Shown here: positions 25,670 to 30,781 of the stretch, piece after piece | How positions within the stretch are numbered: the stretch's first letter is position 1 | How the letters are laid out: every line of letters starts with the position of its first letter | DNA from: Acidicapsa ligni | Lineage (GTDB): Bacteria > Acidobacteriota > Terriglobia > Terriglobales > Acidobacteriaceae | Direction of reading: 5' to 3' | Length of the DNA stretch: 64,000 nt | NCBI RefSeq assembly: GCF_025685655.1 | Contig: NZ_JAGSYG010000002.1 | Coordinates: 682,001 to 746,000, forward strand | Translations under genes and position numbers: made by a program | The notes under the pieces: generated by a model | Told to the model about the DNA's origin: nothing | The model's database searches: none | What the model saw: only the letters and a program-made list of their open reading frames with translations

Positions 25670-26079
25670 CGGTTTCTCCATAGCTGGATGCGCAGCGCGA
25701 TGGCAGCGGTGATGAGGAAAATCTCCAAATTAAAGGCTGTGAGAGCCGGTACATGGGGAGAGTTGTAGCCTACGATAATGTAGCCGAGAAAGGTGTCAAT
25801 CACCATGACCAGCCCGAACCCCCAGAGGATCGACTGAACGACGAGATGGCGCAGATACTCGTCCTTTTCTGCGGCTAGATAACGCGCGATAACGATCATG
25901 ACGCCGATGATGGGGGTAATGGCGAGCAACGCGATTACACAATAAGTCAGAGTGGAAAAGTGGCTCCGCTCGATTTTTGGGAGAATGCCACCTAGTCCGC
26001 CGCAGATCGCCATCATTGCCCCGATAAGCTGCATGGTGCGGCGCTGGAGAGCTGTGAGATTTCGATTACAGATTCGCAT
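25666..26079 (-). CDS. small four-helix membrane protein
   Basis: 137-residue membrane protein with four hydrophobic segments (about 14-34, 45-68, 80-105, 115-133), and a charged loop AAEKDEYLRHLV between the second and third. It is always first in such pairs with a short XRE regulator, as here. The biological role of these pairs is unknown. The ATG at 26079 is eight bases after AAGGA. Translation is coupled to the regulator by a 4-bp overlap. Confidence 0.7.
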   Translation of the reverse strand: MRICNRNLTALQRRTMQLIGAMMAICGGLGGILPKIERSHFSTLTYCVIALLAITPIIGVMIVIARYLAAEKDEYLRHLVVQSILWGFGLVMVIDTFLGYIIVGYNSPHVPALTAFNLEIFLITAAIALRIQLWRNR

Positions 26080-26109
26080 GATTGGTTTCCTTTGCAATGT
26101 GACAAGTAA

Positions 26110-26138
26110 ACATTACATTGGCCGTGTAGATATGTCAA
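26110..26138 (-). promoter_or_regulatory. promoter of the membrane protein / XRE pair
   Basis: On the reverse strand TTGACA (26133-26138) and TAATGT (26110-26115) are 17 bp apart, about 30 bp before the membrane protein ATG. The upstream base of the -35 box is the first base of the transposon target duplication, so the element sits directly against this promoter. Confidence 0.7.
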
Positions 26139-26145
26139 GCGTCCT
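26138..26145. repeat. 8-bp target site duplication, left copy
   Basis: AGCGTCCT immediately outside the left inverted repeat; the same eight bases recur at 30687-30694 outside the right inverted repeat. IS1595-family elements are known to duplicate 8 bp. Confidence 0.88.
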
Positions 26146-26168
26146 TATCATTATCCCTTTGACTGAGG
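26146..26168 (+). repeat. left terminal inverted repeat
   Basis: TATCATTATCCCTTTGACTG followed by AGG. It matches the reverse complement of 30664-30686 at all but positions 1 and 4. Confidence 0.9.
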
Positions 26169-26213
26169 GGAATAAACGTGCAAGAATAAGCCATCACTAA
26201 GAAGGATGGCTAT

Positions 26214-26507
26214 ATGACTGAACCAAAATCTATTGAGTGGCTGCTGTTGAATTTCATCCGAGAAGCGATATTAGCTGCGCAAGAACGTGATGTTTACAAG
26301 AACGCTGCTCAGAATACCGAAGTGACTAGAGTGTTGGTTCGGACCGCGTTTTCCAGTCCTGAATACGATTTGAAGCGTCGGCAATGTAACGCTCTATTTC
26401 AAGAGGTATGGGAAGCGGTTCAGAAGTCCGATCTGAGTAAAGTTGCTGAAGAACTGGGAGGACTTTCAGGAATATTAGGTCTGACTGTATCTGGTTCACA
26501 GGAGTAG
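26214..26507 (+). CDS. unknown protein encoded upstream of the transposase
   Basis: 97-residue soluble, mostly helical protein of no family known to me. It begins MTEPKSIEWLLLNFIREAIL and ends in a Gly/Ser-rich tail. A good AAGAAGGA lies seven bases before ATG 26214, and its stop is only 3 bp before the transposase start, so the two are co-transcribed and probably coupled. It could be a regulatory or accessory transposition protein, but nothing in the sequence shows this. It is the first gene after the left end of the element. Confidence 0.7.
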   Translation: MTEPKSIEWLLLNFIREAILAAQERDVYKNAAQNTEVTRVLVRTAFSSPEYDLKRRQCNALFQEVWEAVQKSDLSKVAEELGGLSGILGLTVSGSQE

Positions 26508-26510
26508 CCA

Positions 26511-27428
26511 ATGAATCTCTTCTCTCTAGCCAAAGAGTTTCCGACCGAATCCGATGCTCTTGAGTATTGGATCAAGACCCGATGGCCGGATGGTATACGT
26601 TGTGTTGAATGTAACCACAGTAAGGTTTACCGGATTGAGACAACGGGCAAGACTGGCAAATCTTGCCTAGTGTTGGAGTGTGCAAAGTGCGGGTTGCATT
26701 TTAGCCCGACCGCTGGGACGTTGTTCCACGATAGCCACCTCCCCTTACAGAAGTGGTTTGCGTGTATCGCTTTGATGTGTGAAGCGAAAAAAGGAGTGTC
26801 GGCCAATCAGATCAGCCGTCATATCGGAGTTACCTATAAGACCGCGTGGTATCTTTGTCACCGTATCCGCAAGGCAATGTCCGAAGAACCTTCGGTAATG
26901 GGTGGTCAGGGTCAAATCGTAGAGATTGACGAGTCCTTCATTGGTGGCAATATCCGTGGTGGTGGCGTAGACGGCAAGAAATCCAAGATCAAAGTCTTTG
27001 GAGTTGCCGAACGTGGCGGAAGAGTCCATCTACGGAAAATCAAGAATCTAAAGAAAGAAACTCTACAGCCTTTAGTTGACGCTATGGTAAGTCCGAACGC
27101 TTCTAAAGTCATTACAGACGGTGCGTATGTATACCGATCTCTAATACCCAAGGAAAAGCACATCGCCGGGAATCACTTTCAAGAAATCCGCAAAGGTGAG
27201 GCGATCACCAACAAAACCATAGAAGGTGCTTTTTCACTCTTCAAACGTGGTGTAGTCGGCAACTACCACAAAATAGGTGAAGAACACATGGATGCATACC
27301 TGGGTGAGTTCTGCTGGCGGTATAACCGTCGCAAGCATCAGCCCGAGATGTTCAATGAGGCTTTGAAGCGGCTGAATCAAGCGCCATTACCGTATAGCAA
27401 ATTGAAGGGTGGGGATAATCCGTTCTGA
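26511..27428 (+). CDS. IS1595-family transposase (ISXO2-like)
   Basis: 305-residue DDE-type transposase. An N-terminal zinc ribbon (CVECNHSKVY, then CAKCGLHFSPTAGTLF) is followed by a helix-turn-helix (GVSANQISRHIGVTYKTAWYL) and the catalytic domain: Asp in VEIDESFIGG, Asp in KVITDGAYVYRS and the C-terminal block EGAFSLFKRGVVGNYHK with EEHMDAYLGEFCWRYNRR. These are diagnostic for IS1595/ISXO2. The length is normal and no stops or frameshifts are seen. AGGAG lies six bases before ATG 26511. It should recognise the 23-bp terminal repeats at 26146 and 30686. Confidence 0.95.
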   Translation: MNLFSLAKEFPTESDALEYWIKTRWPDGIRCVECNHSKVYRIETTGKTGKSCLVLECAKCGLHFSPTAGTLFHDSHLPLQKWFACIALMCEAKKGVSANQISRHIGVTYKTAWYLCHRIRKAMSEEPSVMGGQGQIVEIDESFIGGNIRGGGVDGKKSKIKVFGVAERGGRVHLRKIKNLKKETLQPLVDAMVSPNASKVITDGAYVYRSLIPKEKHIAGNHFQEIRKGEAITNKTIEGAFSLFKRGVVGNYHKIGEEHMDAYLGEFCWRYNRRKHQPEMFNEALKRLNQAPLPYSKLKGGDNPF

Positions 27429-27737
27429 CTGCTAAACTACTAACGAACCGGAACTCCGGACGGAGGTGCCATTATGTCCAAGCTGATAACTTGGCTCCTG
27501 AAGATGTTCCCGGCGTCAGTAGTGCGAACAGCAACGGGAATATACCTCGCCTGACAACAAGGTAAACCGCTGTTCCGCCGTAGCGCAGCTTAACCGGTAG
27601 CTATGCATCCCTACATAGGTGGCTACTCACCACCATGATGGAAGCAGATTGGTCTAAAAGCCAGTTGGACCTACTGACACAGTTGTCGTGGATAGACAAG
27701 CCGCGTTAAAGGCTAGTGAGATTGGCACTAGCCCCAA
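27429..27737. other. gene-poor stretch inside the element, possible structured RNA
   Basis: 309 bp between the transposase and the XRE module with no gene over 26 codons that I trust. Several short hairpins can be drawn: CCGG-AACT-CCGG near 27449-27460, GGTGG/CCACC around CTACTCA near 27620, and GGCTAGTG/CACTAGCC (27710-27732) with a seven-base loop. A tRNA D-arm-like GTAGCGCAGCTTAACCGGTAGC is present, but no full tRNA folds. A small RNA or a regulatory leader is a guess. Confidence 0.35.
27474..27554 (+). CDS. possible 26-residue hydrophobic peptide
   Basis: Short frame starting MSKLITWLLKMFPASVV, then ending GIYLA, after an excellent GGAGG with ideal spacing before ATG 27474. The peptide is amphipathic and mildly basic, of the size of small membrane peptides or type I toxins. 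It lies 45 bp after the transposase stop. Coding is not certain; the ribosome site is the main argument. Confidence 0.35.
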   Translation: MSKLITWLLKMFPASVVRTATGIYLA

Positions 27738-27896
27738 CTACTTGTCAGTTTTAGGTACTGGTTTCTTTCTACTATTGGGCAGTGTCCCCACCACATCCTT
27801 GAGCGGTATCGGCCTGCTATTGATTAGCTTACTCAGTACCGCGTCAAATTTCTCTTTACTGACTTCTATGTCTTTTATTTCTTTTACGTCTTCCAT
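27738..27896 (-). CDS. small charged protein paired with the XRE regulator (52 aa)
   Basis: 52-residue protein starting MEDVKEIKDIEVSKEKFD, with a central AVLSKLINSRPIPLKDV and a basic C-terminus. It starts six bases after the XRE regulator stop on the same strand, so the two are one unit, and AGAGGA in the end of the regulator gene serves as ribosome site. Proteins of this shape (charged helix, then a Pro-Leu-Lys-Asp turn) are frequent companions of regulators and toxins on mobile elements. Its function is not known. Confidence 0.6.
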   Translation of the reverse strand: MEDVKEIKDIEVSKEKFDAVLSKLINSRPIPLKDVVGTLPNSRKKPVPKTDK

Positions 27897-27902
27897 CAAG
27901 AA

Positions 27903-28124
27903 TTAATCCTCTATGCCTTTAAGCAAATCAGACGGTTTGATCTCAAGCGCCCCAGCTATTGCCTCTAAACTCATTAAACCTAGTTCCCGTTCCCCTCGCT
28001 CTATTGTACTAATGTGATTCTTTCCAATCCCTGAATGTTCGGCAAGGTCGATTTGTCTCCAGCCTTTCTTTCTTCTCAAATCTTTGATTCTTTTACCCAG
28101 CCGGACACAAATACTGATTGCCAT
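27903..28124 (-). CDS. XRE-family helix-turn-helix regulator of the element
   Basis: 73-residue Cro/CI-type DNA-binding protein: RLGKRIKDLRRKKGWRQIDL, the HTH HSGIGKNHISTIERGERELG, and ALEIKPSDLLKG at the end. It is a single domain without a sensor region. It is read from a 58-bp gap shared with the divergent membrane protein gene at 28183, so it may control both directions. The downstream 52-aa gene follows after six bases. Likely keeps passenger genes or transposition in check, inferred from position only. Confidence 0.88.
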   Translation of the reverse strand: MAISICVRLGKRIKDLRRKKGWRQIDLAEHSGIGKNHISTIERGERELGLMSLEAIAGALEIKPSDLLKGIED

Positions 28125-28182
28125 CCGTACAGTCTCGTTATATTCTCATTTCAATAATCCCTGCATACATGGATTGAGACGA

Positions 28183-28467
28183 ATGAAACCACTGCTGTAC
28201 ATTTCGGGCGCTGCTTTATGCTTGATACTCTTTGGATCGGGAATGCTGGTTGGCCGTGAATTTCCATCTCACCGCTACGAAAAGATTTCGACTGGACCCT
28301 ACTTGCTGGATGTCTCTACCGGGAGAGTATGCTTTGTTTTCTTGGATTGGAGTGTTGATCCGACTTCGGAAACCCTTAAAGCCTACTCCACCCCACACAC
28401 TGACAACCTGATTGACAACTATTTGAGCAAAAAAGCGGCGGCTTCTGTACCAGACTGCCCAAAGTGA
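28183..28467 (+). CDS. small single-pass membrane protein, passenger gene
   Basis: 94-residue protein with one N-terminal membrane anchor (LLYISGAALCLILFGSGML) and a 65-residue outside domain that includes YLLDVSTGRVCFVFLDW and ends in PDCPK. Two cysteines could pair outside the membrane. ATG 28183 is the first good start; its ribosome site is weak. The gene is divergent from the XRE regulator and six bases upstream of a zinc-ribbon gene. No family function is recognised. Confidence 0.6.
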   Translation: MKPLLYISGAALCLILFGSGMLVGREFPSHRYEKISTGPYLLDVSTGRVCFVFLDWSVDPTSETLKAYSTPHTDNLIDNYLSKKAAASVPDCPK

Positions 28468-28473
28468 GGAAAT

Positions 28474-28662
28474 ATGAACTATTTTGGCGTGAAGTGTGCA
28501 AAATGTGGAAATCCACTTCTTCTAGAGAAGATAACCCCTGTTCCTGCGGGGAAAATCGATTTCTACACCATGCCTATAGACAAGAGAAAATGTTCGATCT
28601 GCTTTCACGAGCAGCAATACTTTATAGAACATCGAATTATCCTCTCGGTTTCGGTAACTTAA
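28474..28662 (+). CDS. small zinc-ribbon protein, passenger gene
   Basis: 62-residue protein with two CxxC pairs: VKCAKCGNP near residues 8-11 and RKCSICFHE near 40-43, consistent with one structural zinc. AGGA lies four bases before ATG 28474, and the gene follows the membrane protein gene by six bases. Its 3' end overlaps the 3' end of the convergent gene 28637-28804 by 26 bp. Function unknown; small zinc ribbons often bind RNA, DNA or a partner protein. Confidence 0.6.
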   Translation: MNYFGVKCAKCGNPLLLEKITPVPAGKIDFYTMPIDKRKCSICFHEQQYFIEHRIILSVSVT

Positions 28663-28804
28663 TCACTACCTGCAAAACAGACATCCATGCAATCTGTCCG
28701 GTTGTGTCAGATTCCGTGGCATACAGGTTCTCATTATCTGGATGCCAATGGGCCTCTACGCCGAAACGATTTGAGATAGGGATTTCTTCTAGCTTGGTAT
28801 ACAT
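28637..28804 (-). CDS. unknown 55-aa protein, last gene of the passenger operon
   Basis: 55-residue protein beginning MYTKLEEIPISNRFG and containing EAHWHPDNENLYATE and a hydrophobic WMSVLQVVIKL near the end. Its ATG directly abuts the stop of the preceding gene (TAGATG), a strong sign of translational coupling. It would be the sixth gene of the operon starting at 30567. No family is recognised. It converges on, and overlaps by 26 bp, the zinc-ribbon gene. Confidence 0.6.
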   Translation of the reverse strand: MYTKLEEIPISNRFGVEAHWHPDNENLYATESDTTGQIAWMSVLQVVIKLPKPRG

Positions 28805-29107
28805 CTAAACTCCATTAACCGGAATATCTAAACTCTTGAGGGCGGTGTTCGCGTTTGTGATCTCTGTTCGGAGAATTCGGGAGCGGCGCTGTTTCATGTC
28901 TAAAGCAGAAACGCTCTCTTTTACGGCATCTATACTGAATCCCCACTCTGGATCAGACTCCAGTTTCTGAGCAAGGTCGGCAAGACCTTGGGCGGTAGCC
29001 CTTATCTCACTGATTAGGTATTCGTGCTCTGCAAGATTTCTAGCTCGCTCCCTGAGCGCCCTTGCGAGAAAACTATCTTTATCATTTTCGATCTTGTTAT
29101 ATTCCAT
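28805..29107 (-). CDS. unknown helical protein, paralogue of the operon's first gene
   Basis: 100-residue, highly charged helical protein. It aligns along nearly its whole length with the protein of 30283-30567: RNLAEHEYLISEIRATAQGL against ENIREHTLLNDEIKVIAEGI, then DPEWGFSIDAV against NPEYSFDVQAA, then a matching C-terminal helix. The two genes therefore come from a duplication and may form a hetero-oligomer. Its start ATG 29107 lies two bases after the preceding stop, with GAGGT inside it. No known domain; a coiled-coil binding role is possible. Confidence 0.65.
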   Translation of the reverse strand: MEYNKIENDKDSFLARALRERARNLAEHEYLISEIRATAQGLADLAQKLESDPEWGFSIDAVKESVSALDMKQRRSRILRTEITNANTALKSLDIPVNGV

Positions 29108-29109
29108 AC

Positions 29110-29547
29110 TTACCTCAATAGCTGCCGTATCACCCAAACTGCGACTTCTTTAGGTGATACGGTCGCCCAAACACTTAGTGCTGGTTGGACTCGCCGAAAA
29201 ACCACATCTCGGTTCCACACGGCTATTTCGATAAACGAATCTCTTGTCATCGAGTGCCCCGTAAACAGGACTCTAGAAGCCTCTGGGTGATATTCAATTT
29301 TGATGTAATTACCATCCAGGAGTTTTAAAGTCAGCCCTTGAGGTTCTTCTTCGAGAAAGACTTCGGTTGAACCCGAGCCGACATTGAAGGCGGTTACAGA
29401 CTCCTTTAGTATTTCCCTTAGGTCGGACCAAAGCTTAGGACTCCGAGCCTTAATGAACTTACGTTCCTCTAGAAACGCAAGTTTCCCTAATTGATCATCT
29501 TGCTGCCTTCCCCTGTAGGAAAGGACCAAATCTTCTATGGATTGCAT
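29110..29547 (-). CDS. unknown 145-aa protein of the passenger operon
   Basis: Largest product of the operon, 145 residues. It opens with a charged helical region (SIEDLVLSYRGRQQDDQLG), then has an alternating beta-type section (STEVFLEEEPQGLTLKLLDG, NYIKIEYHPEASRVLFTGH) and a Trp-containing end. The helix-plus-sheet pattern suggests a globular domain, but no enzyme motif is seen. It lies 9 bp after gene 29557-29877 and 2 bp before the next start. Function unknown. Confidence 0.65.
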   Translation of the reverse strand: MQSIEDLVLSYRGRQQDDQLGKLAFLEERKFIKARSPKLWSDLREILKESVTAFNVGSGSTEVFLEEEPQGLTLKLLDGNYIKIEYHPEASRVLFTGHSMTRDSFIEIAVWNRDVVFRRVQPALSVWATVSPKEVAVWVIRQLLR

Positions 29548-29556
29548 AATACCCTT

Positions 29557-29877
29557 CTACTGCAAGAACTTATCTAAAGTAGAGCATTCCTTCAACAAGC
29601 CTCGAAGTTCACTTGCCAGAGAACGGATTCTCTCGGCGCTGAGATCGGGGATGCTGGACTTTGCAATTGCTCGAAAAGCATCAATCCCGTAATTATCACC
29701 CTCAAATACAACTTTCTCGGGCGCGCTGAGAAGATTGTTTCCAACCCAAACGAGAGTATTCCCTATTCGGGTTGATTCCTTACTTAGTTCGGCGATTTCG
29801 GTTTTAACTTGCTTTAGTCTGTCGTGGGCTTCTGTAATCTCCCGGTTACGGGCTTCTCTATTTAGCTGATATTCCAT
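29557..29877 (-). CDS. unknown coiled-coil protein of the passenger operon (106 aa)
   Basis: 106-residue protein with an N-terminal coiled coil (NREITEAHDRLKQVKTEIAE, then LSKESTRIGNTLVWVGNNLL) and a C-terminal helical region ERIRSLASELRGLLKEC. Its start is preceded by TTTAAAAAAGGATAGATATG, almost the same leader as gene 29896-30228, giving AAGGA at ideal spacing. Third in the operon. No domain is recognised. Confidence 0.65.
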   Translation of the reverse strand: MEYQLNREARNREITEAHDRLKQVKTEIAELSKESTRIGNTLVWVGNNLLSAPEKVVFEGDNYGIDAFRAIAKSSIPDLSAERIRSLASELRGLLKECSTLDKFLQ

Positions 29878-29895
29878 ATCTATCCTTTTTTAAAT

Positions 29896-30228
29896 CTATT
29901 CGTAGACGCCAAGTATTTCTTTTTCATCTTCCAACGCTTTTTTGCGGAACATTGCTTCCCTCAGAGTATCAGCCAACTTAAACGCCTCTAAGGGTTTCGC
30001 TAGAGTTGGAAGTTTTTGCGTGTCAAAGGCGATTGGATTAGCATTGTAGTGGTTTTGTTCTTGCCTCCACAATCGAGTAGTAGGGTAGTCTTTAGCAAAC
30101 ATCCCAAACTCTGAATACAAAGCACCGATTTCTTTTAAGTCTTTTTGTGTCTTATATATGAGTTTATTGATTTCGTAGAGATCGGCCAGAACTTCACCGA
30201 TACGAGTTTTTGTAGGGTTTGTATCCAT
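29896..30228 (-). CDS. unknown helical protein of the passenger operon (110 aa)
   Basis: 110-residue helical protein: GEVLADLYEINKLIYKTQKD, a middle section rich in Tyr, Trp and Asn (DYPTTRLWRQEQNHYNAN), and a final helix LREAMFRKKALEDEKEIL. Second gene of the operon, with the leader ATTTAAAAAGGATAGATATG shared with the next gene. No known family. Its size and helical make-up resemble its neighbours, so the operon may encode one multi-part assembly. Confidence 0.65.
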   Translation of the reverse strand: MDTNPTKTRIGEVLADLYEINKLIYKTQKDLKEIGALYSEFGMFAKDYPTTRLWRQEQNHYNANPIAFDTQKLPTLAKPLEAFKLADTLREAMFRKKALEDEKEILGVYE

Positions 30229-30282
30229 ATCTATCCTTTTTAAATTTGCCTTTAAATTCCATTAACAGGAATTCTGTTTGGT

Positions 30283-30567
30283 CTAGGAATCTAGGAAAAC
30301 AGTCCCTTTTAACTTTTTTGTGTCTTCGGCTATTTGAGTGCTTAGTGCGCCGCAGCGCGACTGTTTTTCCGGTAAGGACAATAGGCCGGTATTGGCCGCT
30401 TGTACGTCAAAGCTGTATTCCGGGTTCACTAGCAGTTGTTTACCTAAACTCTGAATGCCTTCCGCTATAACCTTAATTTCATCATTCAATAATGTATGTT
30501 CTCGGATGTTTTCTTTGCGACGAAGCGCGATCCGATATTCGCCTAGTTGTTTTTCTTCTTCCGTCAT
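30283..30567 (-). CDS. unknown helical protein, first gene of the passenger operon
   Basis: 94-residue charged helical protein, paralogous to the product of 28805-29107 (shared EH-x-L-x3-EI spacing, NPEYSF/DPEWGF and a matching last helix). It has the strongest promoter in the window 26 bp upstream and AAGAAGG in front of its ATG. No domain is known. Being first in the operon and the only duplicated gene, it may be the most abundant component. Confidence 0.65.
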   Translation of the reverse strand: MTEEEKQLGEYRIALRRKENIREHTLLNDEIKVIAEGIQSLGKQLLVNPEYSFDVQAANTGLLSLPEKQSRCGALSTQIAEDTKKLKGTVFLDS

Positions 30568-30592
30568 ACAACCTTCTTTTTAAGTATGTCTC

Positions 30593-30621
30593 ATTATATC
30601 AAAATAAAAAGAAAAAGTCAA
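30593..30621 (-). promoter_or_regulatory. near-consensus promoter of the passenger operon
   Basis: On the reverse strand TTGACT (30616-30621) and TATAAT (30593-30598) are exactly 17 bp apart within a long A/T-rich stretch. A second TTGACA lies 23 bp further up, without its own -10. It is 43-71 bp inside the right inverted repeat, so the element brings its own promoter. Confidence 0.85.
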
Positions 30622-30663
30622 GCATAAAATGAAATATTTGTCAAGAAAATAAGAGAATTTTAT

Positions 30664-30686
30664 CCTCAGTCAAAGGGATAATTATT
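30664..30686 (-). repeat. right terminal inverted repeat
   Basis: Read inward on the reverse strand: AATAATTATCCCTTTGACTG then AGG, matching the left end 26146-26168 at 21 of 23 positions. Confidence 0.9.
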
Positions 30687-30694
30687 AGCGTCCT
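30687..30694. repeat. 8-bp target site duplication, right copy
   Basis: AGCGTCCT, identical to 26138-26145, directly outside the right inverted repeat. Confidence 0.88.
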
Positions 30695-30751
30695 TGTCTT
30701 AAATGAGACTGAGCCAGCGTTGCTATCCCAGGCTCCTGGATCGCTGTAAGA

Positions 30752-30781
30752 TTTGAAGCGGTCCAATTTGAAACGGTCTAA
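30752..30781 (+). repeat. two tandem 15-bp repeats before a start codon
   Basis: TTTGAAGCGGTCCAA (30752-30766) is followed at once by TTTGAAACGGTCTAA (30767-30781), differing at two positions. The second copy ends in the first base of the ATG of the next gene. It may be an operator or a duplication. Confidence 0.5.

Larger units (their letters stand above)
26146..30686. mobile_element. 4.54-kb IS1595-family element carrying passenger genes
   Basis: The ends are defined by 23-bp terminal inverted repeats (26146-26168 and 30664-30686; 21 of 23 match) flanked by the duplicated octamer AGCGTCCT. Inside are a short gene, an IS1595 transposase, a gene-poor stretch, an XRE module and at least eight further small genes. 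Simple IS1595 members are under 2 kb; versions with passenger genes are known in the family. The passenger half is clearly more AT-rich than the chromosome around it. Intact repeats, target duplication and transposase indicate a recent, single insertion. Confidence 0.88.

Noticed and set aside
27560-27690. tRNA-like segment (GTAGCGCAGCTTAACCGGTAGC, arm-like GGTGG/CCACC and ATTGG/CCAGT stems)
   Set aside because: No acceptor stem pairs, the T-loop lacks TTCGA, and the arm spacing is wrong for a tRNA.
27688-27906. Forward 72-codon frame inside the element
   Set aside because: It is antisense to the 52-aa gene coupled to the XRE regulator and lacks a ribosome site.
28464-28808. Forward 114-codon frame
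   Set aside because: It covers the zinc-ribbon gene in another frame; the latter has a good ribosome site and paired cysteines.
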